From contig JAVGWX010000011.1 in the NCBI GenBank assembly GCA_036924085.1, positions 19,951,264 to 20,015,263 on the forward strand: 64,000 nt of DNA. The letters run 5' to 3'. The position numbers and the translations under genes are program-made. Position 1 is the stretch's first letter. Each line of letters starts with the position of its first letter. The notes beneath the pieces were generated by a model, which was not told where the DNA came from, searched no databases, and worked only from the letters and a program-made list of their open reading frames with translations. Positions 11,591-23,069 of the stretch are shown one piece after another. This DNA comes from Ariolimax columbianus. Taxonomy: Eukaryota; Mollusca; Gastropoda; Stylommatophora; Arionidae.

Positions 11591-11828
11591 ACATAACTTA
11601 GATAACCTACAAGGAAAGATACATATGTTTTAGTAACAATGAAAGCTTTTACCGAAAAACGTAGTGTTTAGAAATAATATTTATTTATTTTAGAATGTGT
11701 TTTCTCTAGGTCACCTAGTTTTTCAATAGATAGTGTTGTATTGTGTTGTGAGCTCGAAAATACTGCTGCATCCGACGTCAGCACGAATTTTAAGATGGGC
11801 TTACTCATAAACAACAAGTTTGAGTTGA

Positions 11829-12313
11829 AGGGCCGTGTAGCACTGGATGCTTTGACACATCTTTCTGGTTGTGGGCCATGTAGCACTGGACGCTTTGACA
11901 CACCTTTCTGGTTGTGGGCCATGTAGCACTGGACGCTTTGACACACCCTCCTAGCGGTGGGCTATGTAACACTGGACGCATTGACACACCTTCTTGACTA
12001 TGGGCCGTGTAGCACTAGGCGTTTTGACACACATTCATGGCTGTGGGCCATGTAACACTTGACGCTTTTACACACGTTCCGTGACTGTGGGCAATGTAGC
12101 ACTGAACGCTTTGACACACCTTCCTGACTATGGGCCATGTAGCACTTGACGCTTTGGCACACTTTTTTTGCTCTGGACCATGTAGCACTTGACGCTTTGA
12201 TACCTTCCTAGCGGTGGGCCATGTAGCATTGGACGCTCTGACACACCTTCCTAGTTGTGGGCCATGTAGCACTGGACGCTTTGACACACCTTCCTGGTTG
12301 TGAGCCATGTAGC
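11829..12313. repeat. 43-bp minisatellite, about 11 units
   Basis: Units carry GGGCCATGTAGCACTGGACG and CTTTGACACACCTTC with a variable linker (CTGGTT, CTAGCG, TGACTA). Period is mostly 43, with 39-42 variants. Open frames in several phases here are repeat artefacts. Confidence 0.92.
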
Positions 12314-12510
12314 GAATGAGAGATGACCAGTTCCCTTCCTTGCAGTTTTTACATACAACATCGCATACGTTAGATAACCATTTCACAGCTGGCTCAACTG
12401 AAGGTACGAACCACGGCCATATTGTTTTCTGCCTGTCCGTGAACTCCTGCCACGCTGTAGTCTCAATCTAGTGTGCTAACTCACTGTCGACTAGGCTGCA
12501 CCTGACCACA
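12314..12510 (-). mobile_element. tRNA-headed SINE
   Basis: Read on the reverse strand: A-box region TAGTCGACAGTGAGTTAGC, a degraded B box (CAGGAGTTCACGG), then GAGCCAGCTGTGAAATGG and the terminal GCAAGGAAGGGAACTGG. The same head-body-tail order occurs at 33115-33325 (+) and 56650-56950 (-). The preceding 43-bp array ends exactly where the SINE tail begins. Confidence 0.75.
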
Positions 12511-13118
12511 AAGACTACAGAGACTCAAACTTCTAATCCGTTAGCAATACAGGCTAGACAACAAGCAAGAGGTAGATTTTAATAATTCAAGAAGTTCCAG
12601 CTATATAAACTTCAAAATATCCCTTCTCTATAGCAAAAAATGAAGAAAAATAACAAACAGAAAAGAGCAAAAGCGAATAAAGAAGCACAAAAGAACGAAA
12701 AACACACAAAATAACAAATTGGTAACAAACGAAACGTCTTCTCACCGAAACACGAAACAAAACTACAACAAACAGCGTCGATATGCAGTGATATACAATA
12801 TTTACGCGGAATTTATATCGTGGTAATGGATAGCAACAAGATAATTTAGCGGTTCTGTAACACGATGTCTTGGCAACATTATGTAAAATAATCAATAAAA
12901 AGTAAACGTCACCATAAGCCCCCGTGTGAATTCTCGGATCCCTTAATGGAAACGAAAGAACAACTATTCTGAGTCCCATATTTATGTTTGAAAAAGAATC
13001 CTGCAGTCTTATTGTGCACGGGAACTGGGAATTTTATCATTTTAAGAAAATTGATCTTGAACTTACGTCTCTTAAAGTAGTCAAATGCCTCTTCTAATTA
13101 GTGATACCCATGAGCCAT
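12511..13118. other. Unassigned interval
   Basis: It holds a 130-codon reverse-strand open frame (12587-12979) rich in V, L, F, C and R with no recognisable domain. I do not regard it as a supported gene. Confidence 0.35.
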
Positions 13119-13272
13119 GCTCTTGATTGAAATAATGGCAGATTAAACCAGGATTTTGATTGAAATAATGGCGGATTAAACCAGGATTTTGATTGAAATA
13201 ATGGCGGATTAAACCAGGATTTTGATTGAAATAATGGGGGATTAAACCAGGATTTTGATTGAAATAATGGCG
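13119..13272. repeat. 33-bp minisatellite, about 4.6 units
   Basis: Period 33, with GATTGAAATAATGGCGGATT then AAACCAGGATTTT. On the reverse strand it reads as repeated HYFNQNPGLIR because the period is 11 codons. Units are almost identical. Confidence 0.92.
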
Positions 13273-13489
13273 TTTGTGTATGTTTTTTTGCAACTGCAAG
13301 AGGATACAGATGTCTTCTAACTATCCTTCACGAACCTAGTGCCCTGTTTTTAGAACTCCGTCGTATCGGTCCAGAACCACGTCTAGAGTTTAGTAACCAA
13401 GTCTTGGACATCAGAAAAACGGGAAATCGTGCCGCGTCCACCATATTCAACAGTCTTTGCACCTAGTGACTTCTTCATGTTCCACAGCA

Positions 13490-13855
13490 TGCATTTCAAT
13501 GTATAGAGAGGAACGATCGCTTATGCCTGTTTTTATTTATAGAGAGGAACGATTACTTATGCCTATTTCAATATATAGAGAGGAACGATTACTTATGCCT
13601 ATTTCAATATATAGAGAGGAACGATTACTTATGCCTATTTCAATATATAGAGAGGAACGATTACTTATGCCCATTTCAATATATAGAGAGGAACGATTAC
13701 TTATGCATATTTCAATATATAGAGAGGGACGATTACTTATGCATATTTCAATATATAGAGAGGGACGATTACTTATGCATATTTCAATATATAGAGAGGG
13801 ACGATTACTTATGCATATTTCAATATATATAGAGGAACGATTACTTGTTTTTATT
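13490..13855. repeat. 36-bp minisatellite, 10 units
   Basis: Period 36, with ATTTCAATATATAGAGAGGA followed by ACGATTACTTATGC. It is open on the + strand as a 12-residue repeat (IYREERLLMPIS). Three sub-types run in blocks along the array: GAACG with ATGCCT, GAACG with ATGCAT, and GGACG with ATGCAT. Confidence 0.93.
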
Positions 13856-14674
13856 TACATGAGGGAGAAATGAGCAAGAAGACGAATATGAAAACATAAA
13901 ATAAAAGACAACGTATTTCTAACTAGAAGAAGACGAAACGACATATATTTCTTTAATAGAAACCATTGAGAAGGAATTTCTCATTAGAAGACTATTTGAT
14001 AGAAACATAGAATACAACACACTTCTGGACGCAGGAACAATAACAAGAATAAAAGAAAGTAGCATGTCCCTTGCAGAACATCTATCTTACACCTGCAACT
14101 TATTTGACTGCTGAAAGTTTCTTGACAGGCGTGTGGTCGTATATGCTGCCGTTAATTTACGTACGTGGAGGAACGATTGTACCAAGAAAAATTCAGTGTT
14201 TCCCAATTTGCACGAGGTGAGATTCATACCCGTACGTTGGGATAGTGAAACCGAGTGATATGCACCCATAGGATACGATGTCTCAAAGAACAAATATATA
14301 TATGATACATTTCTGATTTAGAAAACTAAAGCAACGGCTATATTTTAAAGTAGAAATTGAAAAAAAGGCGATACTAGTGGATATACCTAAGTACCAATAT
14401 AACAAAATCGGCTGATATATCTAAGTAGCAATAGAACAAAAACAGCTGACATATCTAAGTAGCAATAGAACAAAAGCAGCTGATATATCGAAGTAGCAAT
14501 AGAACAAAAGCAGCTGATATATCTAAGTAGTAATAGAACAAAGACAGATGATATATTTCTAAGTAGAAATAGGACAAAAACAGCTGATATATTTCTCACA
14601 AGATGAAGAAAAAGAGAAACGCATTTACTTCTGATTAAAAAAAAGAGAAAGACGAGCAGATCGATCTCTTTTTC

Positions 14675-14810
14675 TGCCGTAAACGGATGTGTCGGACCGA
14701 AAGGTGCAAATATCGCAGTCAAACTAGCGACACAACGCAAATCCGCTCTCCGGACTACATCCTGCTACTTGCACAGCCCTGTTCAGGGCTTGGTAGCGGG
14801 AGAATGAAAA
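14675..14810 (-). mobile_element. Family A 5' fragment inside the decayed array
   Basis: Reverse-complement of the family A 5' third: GGATGTGTCGGACCGAAAGG, TGCAAATATCGCAGTCAA and GACTACATCCTGCTAC. The stem-loop AGCCCTGTTCAGGGCT flanked by GCTAC/GTAGC is more perfect here than in the longer copies. Confidence 0.8.
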
Positions 14811-15261
14811 TGAACGCAGAAGAAGAGGAGACCTTTTTTAAAGAAAAAAAAGAAATAGCGGGTGGAATATTTTATTTCTTATCAAAGTGAGATAGAAGAA
14901 GATGTAATTTTCATTAGAAAAAGAGAGAAAGAAAAATATAATTTTCTAGTTAAAAAGAGAAAAAGCAGAAAATAGAAGCACAAATAGTATAATATAAATG
15001 CATAAATTAATATTCATAAAAGACAAAGAGAAGCCTATATATATCTAAACTGGACAAGAGAAAGAGATAGTTTTATATTTCTTATTTGGACAAAGAAACA
15101 AAATAGAATATATTTCTATTTAGAAAAAGAGAATTAGTGGATTACATATTTCTAATTTAAAAAAAAAACAGCAAATAGATTTCTACGTTTAACAAAGGAA
15201 AGTAACGAATACATGTATAAATAAAAGATAGAAAAAACGAACGGATACATTTCTCCAGGAA

Positions 15262-15745
15262 TTTTTTACGTTGATCACCCGGTAAATATTTCCCCTGATC
15301 TCTTAGTAGTGAGATCAGACACCCGTGTGCAGTGGCGCGCACGTTAAAAATACCTTAGCAGTTGGAAATCGAATAAAGTAGGCCTAACGGCCGCTGCTCC
15401 GGCTAAATTCAAGTTAAAAATCTACTCAAATTATTCTAGGGATTCTCGCCCCACAGTGAATATGTCGCAAAAACAAAAGGGGGGACTTTGTGGTCATAAC
15501 AACAGGTCTTGGTTATGTGGTTTGCGGAGCGGCTTAAATAGTGCCTAACAGGCTGCGGGTCTACCTTGCTCAAATTTACGCTTCCACCTCCATCAGTCTC
15601 AAAAATAAACGATCGTATATTCCAAATGCTGGGACTGACCTGGCAAATTATCAGTAAATTTTCACCTGCCAAAAAATATGAAACAAAAGAGGTCGCACCT
15701 CCCCACGACGTCCAACAACTATTTGTGGATTGAAGATAGATAGAA
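15262..15745 (+). mobile_element. Family F dispersed element, copy 1
   Basis: Colinear with 54085-54540: ATCAGACACCCGTGTG, AGTGGCGCGCACGTTAAAAA, TAACGGCCGCTG, GATTCTCGCCCCAC, GGTCTTGGTTATGT, TTTACGCTTCC and AAATTTTCACCTGCC. Its end, ACGACGTC...GTGGATTGAAGATAGATA, matches the first part of the 66-bp satellite at 54.5 kb. The GCGCACGTTAAA motif is of the kind found in the body of tRNA-derived SINEs in molluscs (from memory, not checked). This copy has no tRNA-like head. Confidence 0.8.
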
Positions 15746-16369
15746 GAGAAAGAACAGCGGATATTTTTATAATTAGAAAAGTGTAAGTGAACCGGAGAAA
15801 TTAGTCAGCCGGAGAAGAAAGACATGATCTATTTCTAACTTGAAGATGAGCGAAAGTAGGGGATAGATTTCTAAACAGAAGAAATGAAAGCGAATCTGAT
15901 ATATTTTTCGCAACAAAATAATAAAAAGAATCTGATACATTTCTCATGACAACATAATACAGAGAATCTGATACCTTTCCTCATGACAAAATAATTAAGC
16001 GAATCTGATAAATGTTTAACGACAAAAAAAAAAAAGAACTATTATCTTCTAAATTTCTCACAATAAATAATAAAGAGAAGTGGATACATTTCTAACTAAA
16101 AGCATAACAAGAAAAAAACAACACATTTCTCACTAACAGATGAACATGAAGATTCCCCACAACGAGTAGAAGAGGAGAAAGATGTATCCTTAAAAGGTGA
16201 AGATAACTCAATAGCGGACAGGGATAAAGTATGCATAACTCAATTCTACTTGGTCTCTGTTTATTGCATTGTATCACTGTCACTAAAGTATATATTCACA
16301 TTTTGGTAGATTAGAGCGTGTCGATAGAGTGGAAATAAAAAAAGGCAATCCACGGTGGTTTTGTAGATT

Positions 16370-16995
16370 GAAATTTCGTTCAGTTCTATTGTCATATCTG
16401 CATCGAAGGTCCGCTGCAATAGATCTCCAGTGCTGTATAGCCTGTCGTAGTTGTGCAATATGACATACATTTTCTAGTCCATCTCCTGGTGTTTTCCACC
16501 CACTTATAACGTTGCCTGCCTCTTGAACGACTGCCTTCCACCCTACACTCCATGTCGGTCTTCAACAAAGAGGTATGTCTTGTGATATGGCCAAAATATC
16601 CGAACTGTCTAACCTTGATTTCGGTAATTCATTTCTTTTCATCCCCAACCTGTTCAATACCTCCAAATTTGTTTTCTTTTCTTTCCAAGAAATGCGATCC
16701 ATTCATCTATATACCCACATTTCGAAAAACTTCAATAATCTTTCCCAACCTGTTATTCAGTGTCAATGTTTCTGCGCCATAAATTAGTGACGAGTATGCA
16801 TATCACCTGACAATTCTCATTTTCAAATTTGGATTTATCTGTTTGGATGTCAGTATGTGTCGCATATTGCCGAATACCATCTTGACCATACCTATTCTCT
16901 TTCTGATTTCTTTCTCACAGCTGCCATCTTCCGTTATTATATGACCTAGATATGTGACACCTGTTCTATTAGTTGATCTTTTATTTTATCTACAT
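16370..16995 (-). mobile_element. LINE fragment: C-terminal half of reverse transcriptase region
   Basis: Translating the reverse strand in shifting frames gives VTYLGHIITEDGSCEKEIRK, then SSLIYGAETLTLNNRLGKII, and finally relics of the C-terminal segment (a VEGSRSRGRQRYKWVENT-like frame). This order (YLG-I--DG, YGAET, RGR-R--W) is characteristic of the end of ORF2 in several invertebrate non-LTR lineages. Stops and at least two frameshifts make it dead. It lies at the right end of the decayed array. Confidence 0.8.
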
Positions 16996-17092
16996 ACATG
17001 GTTTCTTGTCATTTTTGAAATAAAGGATACAAAAACATGAAACAAAAATAAACGTGAAAAAGTATCCGTTACGATCTTCTTCTTCCTTTCTT

Positions 17093-17214
17093 TCTCTTGG
17101 AGTATGTCTACATCTACAAAGTTGTCTCTTGTATGAACCTCACTGTCTTGTCCCGCTTGGAGTATGTCTACATCTGCAAAGTTGTCTCTTATATGAACCT
17201 CGCTGTCTTCTGCA
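17093..17214. repeat. 60-bp direct duplication
   Basis: Two adjacent copies starting CTTGGAGTATGTCTACATCT, 60 bases apart and differing at only a few positions. This could be a nascent minisatellite. Confidence 0.9.
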
Positions 17215-17799
17215 TTTCACACATAGGTCCATATAGTTTCCCTTCCAGTGTTGTTTCTTGTTACAGTCTAAAGAGTTTCATCAGGGACAACGGATAATAC
17301 ACACACGATCAATTAACGAATTATGAACACATACACAAGATATATTATCAATACTTAGCTCATGGTCTGTGTAGACTGTCAGCCATTTTGGATTGATGTG
17401 AAAGTGAGAAGGTGAAGAGAACTCGTTCCACTCTTTTTGCAGCGAGAGACAAGAGATCTAACCTTTTTGCCTCTTCGACACTCATATTTCTTTTTAGAAG
17501 AATAGAGTAAGGCTATGTAATTATCTCTAAATCTGAAAACCTCCATAGCTTAGCTATTTTTGCTAGTTATGCTTAACCTTGTCAGTTAGTTGGTTCAAGT
17601 GATACCGAGCAGGCAGTCCGTTTCTGTAACTTGACACTTATCATGTTGTTGTTGCTGAAGGAGAGGTTTGTGTGGCTCTGCGGGTGATCCTGTCAATCAC
17701 TTAATGTAGTTATTTGTCGTGTATATATTCAGCGTTTAGTGAGTGCAGAAGTAATGGAACTGACATGGGGGATAGAAGAGACAAGAAATGGTGATATAC

Positions 17800-18120
17800 A
17801 AGGAAACAGAGACATGGGAAATGGCTTATAGATCCAAATTCATCGCACTGGGCGTCCCCATACGGGCTCAGACCGGTACACTACTTAACATGTCAAGTTC
17901 TCTCAATGCCCTGGTAGAGTACTGCCACGAGAATCATCTTAAACCAAATCCCAGTAACAGCTCAGAAACATGGAGGTTAAAAAGAAAACCAGATTAGGTG
18001 GCAAGGGCAAGAGCTTGAACACTGCACGGCTCCCAAATATCTAGGCGGGAAGTTGGACAGCGCGTTGTTTTACATGCCACACTGTCAGTAAACAAAGCAA
18101 AAGATACACGAACGAATTAA
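17800..18120 (+). mobile_element. Jockey-like reverse transcriptase fragment
   Basis: One frame contains ALVEYCHENHLKPNPSNS and a second WQGQELEHCTAPKYLGG, followed by KLDSALFYMPHC. The same three segments in the same order are present in the element at 63390-64000 (EYYEENHLKVNPSKTQV, then degraded LEH...PKYLG). They lie just after the catalytic ADD motif in this lineage. It is frameshifted and truncated. Confidence 0.8.
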
Positions 18121-18151
18121 AGTAATTAGAAAACTGACATGCACACCATGT

Positions 18152-18170
18152 GGGGGGGGGGGGGGGGGGG
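18152..18170 (+). repeat. Poly-G run (19 G)
   Basis: An uninterrupted G run immediately left of the 55-bp array. Similar runs occur at 56753-56772 and 58557-58570. Confidence 0.95.
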
Positions 18171-18176
18171 TGTTGT

Positions 18177-18930
18177 GTGTTTATTTTCTTGCCAAATTAT
18201 TTGGTTGTGTTGCTTGTCTGCTGTCTTCAATGTGTTTATTTTCTTGCCAAATTATTTGGTTGTGTTGCTTGTCTGCTGTCTTCAATGTGTTTATTTTCTC
18301 GCCAAATTATTTGACTGTGTTGCTTGTCTGCTGTCTTCAATGTGTTTATTTTCTCGCCAAATTATTTGACTGTGTTGCTTGTCTGCTGTCTTCAATGTGT
18401 TTATTTTCTCGCCAAATTATTTGGTTGTGTTGCTTGTCTGCTGTCTTCAATGTGTTTATTTTCTTGCCAAATTATTTGGTTGTGTTGCTTGTCTGCTGTC
18501 TTCAATGTGTTTATTTTCTTGCCAAATTATTTGGTTGTGTTGCTTGTCTGCTGTCTTCAATGTGTTTATTTTCTCGCCAAATTATTTGACTGTGTTGCTT
18601 GTCTGCTGTCTTCAATGTGTTTATCTTCTCGCCAAATTATTTGACTGTGTTGCTTGTCTGCTGTCTTCAATGTGTTTATTTTCTCGCCAAATTATTTGAC
18701 TGTGCTGCTTGTCTGCTGTCTTCAATGTGTTTATTTTCTCGCCAAATTATTTGACTGTGTTGCTTGTCTGCTGTCTTCAATGTGTTTATTTTCTTGCCAA
18801 ATTATTTGGTTGTGTTGCTTGTCTGCTGTCTTCAATGTGTTTATTTTCTCGCCAAATTATTTGCCTGTGTTGCTTGTCTGCTGTCTTCAATGTGTTTATT
18901 TTCTCGCCAAATTATTTGTCTATGCTGTTT
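18177..18930. repeat. 55-bp minisatellite, about 14 units
   Basis: Period 55, containing TGTGTTTATTTTCTTGCCAA, ATTATTTGGTTGTGTTGCTT and GTCTGCTGTCTTCAA. Two main unit types alternate (CTTGCC...TTGGTTG and CTCGCC...TTGACTG). Because 55 is not a multiple of three and most units lack + strand stops, overlapping open frames pass through all three phases. The TGA in the GACTG type ends them. Confidence 0.95.
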
Positions 18931-19356
18931 ATTGTATCCAACAGCTTTTGTACTGTTCCTACTGTCACCATGGATTGATCAACTATATGGGGAGTAAAAC
19001 AGAAACCTAACTTCTACACTACGTAGCGACTGCGGGAGCAAGTGGTCTTTATTCACGAGCCCTATGAATCACTCTGGAGAACACTAATAATAAACACTAC
19101 CACCTTAAGATAACTAATTTGATAGTGTGGGGATTCTGCAAATGATCAGTGTAGGCTTTTTCATTGTATAATCGCTCCCCCTAGTCTGCAGCGATACGTC
19201 GTTACGTGACCCGGCTCTGGTTCAAGGTTTTTTATTTTTATTTGGATGTCTATAGTTTTTCCTTTGAGCGTTCTCACAGTGACGGATCGTGTAGGACTTT
19301 ATCTGTTGTACTAACCGCGCCTTCCTATACACAACTCTCCTTAGCCGCATATTAGA

Positions 19357-19435
19357 GGCTGCGTGGTCTAGGACTGAAGCGTCCGTTTCACATTCCGAAA
19401 GCATCTAGTTCGAATCACGCTCGTGTCCAGTTTGA
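19357..19435 (+). mobile_element. tRNA-like SINE head
   Basis: A-box region GCGTGGTCTAGGACTGAAGC and B box TAGTTCGAATCAC are spaced as in a tRNA. The surrounding sequence does not fold convincingly as a functional tRNA, so a SINE promoter relic is preferred. Confidence 0.55.
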
Positions 19436-19539
19436 CAGACAATGGTTTGTTCTCTCTTCCATATACGGAAAGTAAGGGCAACCTACCGTATTGCATACTT
19501 TACCAAGAAACGTTTAACAGATAAATAGGTTAGCGGATG

Positions 19540-19934
19540 TAAGAAGAGACGTTCTACAAAGGACCTGCCACTTAGTTTAGTCGTATATTATGACATGCAC
19601 CACACTGTACAATTGGCATATTCTTTCATCCCAAGAGTAACGCACGGGATCCACATACGGAATACTTTGAATATTTGGAGTCCTTGTATTCAAACAGCCA
19701 GGTAGCCGAAGGTTATCTGTAGTACGTTCTCCATTTTTTTAAATTTTTCTATCTGCTGCGTACTAGTCTTGTGATGAGAAGGTAGATTGCGTATTGAGTA
19801 GGAATTTGCATTACTTTCTAGAATTTTCTAATAGAAATAGAATATTCCTGCCGATTTTCAACTGCCAAGAAACTGATAACAGTCAAAACGGGACGTTCTG
19901 CAAAGGACATGCTTAATTTCAGTATTTATTTGTG
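19540..19934 (+). mobile_element. Two short LINE 3'-end fragments
   Basis: GACGTTCTACAAAGGAC at about 19553 and GACGTTCTGCAAAGGAC at about 19893 match the end of the LINE at 28396 (coding there for GATFYKGHA). Flanking homology is short. The rest of the interval is unassigned. Confidence 0.35.
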
Positions 19935-20100
19935 TGTACGTAAGTTTATTTCCCGGACTAAACCGGTACCAATTTAAGGTTGGGTCGACCCGGGAGCAGC
20001 TGCGGTCTGAAAAAGAACATTTCCGCCTCAACTGGGGAATGAACCGAGGACGAGTCAGATGCGAAGCTAGCTCGCTAACCAACTGCGCTACGCGGCAGTA
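19935..20100 (-). mobile_element. tRNA-headed SINE
   Basis: Reverse strand: GTAGCGCAGTTGGTTAGCGA (A box) and CCTCGGTTCATTCCCC (B box), then AGGCGGAAATGTTCTTTTTC, CCCGGGTCGACCCAACC and TAAATTGGTACC. The 27064-27305 copy shares GAGGCGGAAATGTT. The CGACCCA and TAAATTGGTAC body motifs tie it to the SINE at 33115. Confidence 0.8.
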
Positions 20101-20139
20101 AGTATTGAGTATATGAGTGAGTATTCAGTGCCCCACGCT

Positions 20140-20935
20140 TTTATTTCATAGTTGTCTATTAGTTTTCTTTCCACTTGTGTCGTTAAGCTGCACGGGGAGC
20201 TTTATTCTTCTGTCCTGCGCCGAGTGCGTTGCGACGGTCAATGTGACCCCGTGTTGCTGCACAATCATTATAACGGCATCTATCCACATGCCTCGCGTCC
20301 GTCCTCTTGCCCTGTAGCCAGATCTACCAGCGTTGTAAGCCACCAGTGAAAGCTGATGAGGGTGCATTCTAATGAGATTACCAAATCAGCGTAAGTTGTG
20401 CCTGGAAATGTCTCGTACTTACTATACACAGGACATAGTGCCGACCATACTTTAAATATCGTCGTTTCGCATTCCGTCTTTCCTGGTAACACCGATGACT
20501 TTTCTCAAACACTTCATTAGACGCGTCGAAAATTTGCTCTCAATCGCTTTAGACAGAGACGATTTTTGACACAAATATATTGTTTATCAGCTGTATCTTT
20601 GTTGCTAAACTGTTGCTCTGATGCCTAAGCAGTGGAGACATCTGATAAGTTACTCCACATGCTTTCTGACCTGCGTCTAGATATTTATGTCGAGTCTACC
20701 TTGTGTCGAAGAAATACAGCCAACATACTTGAACTCAGGGACACGTTGAAGAGCGATATCATTTAAACTTATATTGAGTGGCCCAGGTGTTCTGCTAATC
20801 GTCACTTTTTCCGTGTTCTTATCGTCATTTCACATATTGTGTTTAGCACAGGTATTCCCAAGCGAGTTCATGCAATTTTGCAGTTTATTTTCATCGTCGT
20901 ATAACAGCAACTGATCATCTGGAGAAAGCAATTAG
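20140..20935 (-). mobile_element. LINE fragment: end of palm domain to C-terminus
   Basis: Read on the reverse strand from 20935: SPDDQLLL (relic of the catalytic ADD box), RTPGPLNISLNDIALQ, EFKYVGCISST, and at the end MHPHQLSLVAYNAGRSGYRA with HGVTLTVATHSAQDRR. The order matches the ADD, thumb, H-M/P and RGR-W segments of invertebrate LINE ORF2. Multiple stops and frameshifts are present. A sister copy lies at 51850-52740. Confidence 0.85.
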
Positions 20936-20939
20936 TTTT

Positions 20940-21314
20940 ATTGAGATCTGTTCAACCCCTGATATCTCCATATGTTGAGATCTGTTCAACCCCTGATATC
21001 TCCATATGTTGAGATCTGTTCAACTCATGATGTCTCCATATGTTGAGATCTGTTCAACTCATGATGCCTCCATATGTTGAGATGTGTTCAACTCATGATG
21101 TCTCCATATGTTGAGATTTGTTCAACTCCTGATATCTCCATTTGTTGAGATGTGTTCAACTCATGATATCTCCATATGTTGAGATTTGTTCAACTCCTGA
21201 TATCTCCATTTGTTGAGATGTGTTCAACTCATGATATCTCCATATGTTGAGATCTGATCAACTCCTGATTTCTCCTTTTGTTGAGATCTGTTCAACTCCC
21301 GATATCTCCATTTG
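20940..21314. repeat. 34-bp minisatellite, 11 units
   Basis: Period 34, with TGTTGAGATCTGTTCAACTC then ATGATATCTCCATA. Two sub-types (CCATA and CCATT endings) partly alternate. Confidence 0.93.
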
Positions 21315-21555
21315 TAATGAAACATAATGAGCGATTAACGCACGTCGTAAAGGTGACCTAAATTAAACTGAACTATTGTGCAATTTGTTAATACATTCTC
21401 ACATACAAGCTTCTGATCATCAGTTCCACAACCTAGAAGGTAGTTGAGGCACCGTTATTGCAGTCTGTAGTACCAGTTTCTACCATACAACAACGGTGTG
21501 TCTTGGGCCGCTACACACCTGACGGAGCCCATCTCTCTCCAGGTGGCAGTTCATT

Positions 21556-21936
21556 ATAGTTGTGTCTAAATTTCATACAAAAAAGAGCGACAAGGTTGAT
21601 AGTGGGATTCCAGAATTACAGTTATGAGGAAAGACTCAGAAAAAAACCGGTCTATAGTGTCTAGAAGAGAGAAGAATTCGTGGTGACTTAATACAGGTTT
21701 ATAAGATGATCAGAGGAACAGATAAATTAGACTTTAACAAGTTTTTCAAAATACAACCACCCACAAGAACAAGAGGACATAGCTACAAATTAACTAAAGA
21801 TAGGTCCATATTAGCTATTATGAAATTTTTATTTAGTCAGAGAGTGGTGAATGCTTGGAATACATTGCCACAGAAGTTGGTGGAGGCTAGGACAAATAAT
21901 GCATTTAAGAATAAATTGGATGCGAATAGCTTTTAG
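21556..21936 (+). mobile_element. CR1-type LINE C-terminus
   Basis: In successive frames: RATRLIVGFQNYSYEERLRK, then RRIRGDLIQVYKMI, and finally an intact run ending FSQRVVNAWNTLPQKLVEA and FKNKLDANSF with a stop at 21936. The order (R-T, Y-ERL, RR-RGDLI--YK, RG----L, F--R----WN-LP, FK--LD) is diagnostic of the end of CR1-like ORF2. One frameshift near 21655 separates the first two blocks. Confidence 0.88.
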
Positions 21937-22254
21937 AGCAAGATAATGTAAAGGAAACTAGTTGTATACAGACTCTGCAGACTCTTCTAAACCAGTATAA
22001 AGATGTTAAGTTAAAGCTGACACTGTTTTCAACTAGGGCGAAGGAGCCAATCTCGTGAAGTTCAGCCGTATGAACTAGACCATGAAATATGACACAAGTT
22101 TAAGCGTAGTGCTATTCATATAGCCGATGTCCATTTCAGGATAATCGGACGGAAGAAAACACCAAATACGAACGAATTAACCAGTTCAAATGGAAAACAA
22201 CATGTTTTCGTGAACACAAGTGCAAGTCGTCGACTAGTGTGAATTCCCGACAAA

Positions 22255-22345
22255 TCCATGATTTAGCGGCATCCATAATAAACTAAAACAGAAGAGCAAT
22301 GTAGACCCGCAGCCAGTTATGGCGCCATCTTTGATGCTCTTGATC
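22255..22345 (-). mobile_element. Family F fragment
   Basis: GTAGACCCGCAGCCAGTTAT and GCGCCATCTTTGATGCTCTT correspond to the inverse of family F around 15510-15590 and 54310-54350. A comparable fragment is at 45890. Confidence 0.6.
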
Positions 22346-22652
22346 AAAAAGCGTCTATAAGTCTTTTATATAAAATGTATTATATTTGTATTGAATTCAT
22401 TTTGGTTTCATTCTTCTTTCATTTCACATTTCCTCCCGCTTGTGCATTCTGCGTCAGGTTATGAAGAGGTTTCCTGACCCGGCCCTAGTATGTGATTCGT
22501 ACACGGGGAGCTTTACTGTTTCTGTTATTTCTGTTATCTATCTTTTGCGTGGTCGGCTCTTGTCTTTGTATCCTTTGTATCTGAATTGCATTTCTTTCGG
22601 AGGGATACTATCTGGTGTTTGTCGTGTCACATGGGAACCATTTGGTTTGCTG

Positions 22653-23008
22653 TCTCTTGATGAGGTCTAGCACTGGTGTTGTACCTACTTGTTTCTTGAT
22701 GAGGTCTAGCACTGGTGTTGTACCTACTTGTTTCTTGATGAGGTCTAGCACTGGTGTTGTACCTACTTGTCTCTTGATGAGGTCTAGCACTGCTGTTGTA
22801 CCTACTTGTCTCTTGATGAGGTCTAGCACTGCTGTTGTACCTACTTGTCTCTTGATGAGGTCTAGCACTGCTGTTGTACCTACTTGTCTCTTGATGAGGT
22901 CTAGCACTGCTGTTGTACCTACTTGTCTCTTGATGAGGTCTAGCACTGGTGTTGTACCTACTTGTCTCTTGATGAGGTCTAGCACTGGTGTTGTACCTAC
23001 TTGTCTCC
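22653..23008. repeat. 39-bp minisatellite, 9 units
   Basis: Period 39, with CTCTTGATGAGGTCTAGCAC and TGGTGTTGTACCTACTTGT. It is open on both strands because 39 is 13 codons (MRSSTGVVPTCLL on +, LDLIKRQVGTTPV on -). The units carrying TGCTGTTG sit together in the middle. Confidence 0.95.
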
Positions 23009-23069
23009 TAATATCATTGTTTCTGATTCTATCCGTTCTTGTTTCTCAAAACATTCTGCGCAGCTATTT

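Larger units (their letters stand above)
13870..16140. repeat. Long decayed A-rich tandem array with a young 34-bp core
   Basis: Across about 2.2 kb the phrases GGATACATTTCTAA, TAGAA and AAAGAGAAAG recur every 35-55 bases with heavy decay. Inside it, 14403-14600 is a clean 34-bp array (CAGCTGATATATCTAAGTAG plus CAATAGAACAAAAG, six units). Two insertions interrupt the old array: a family A fragment (14675-14810) and family F (15262-15745). Confidence 0.65.

Noticed and set aside
12587..12979. 130-codon reverse frame as a host gene
   Set aside because: No recognisable domain, biased composition, no splice or promoter evidence. Left as unassigned.
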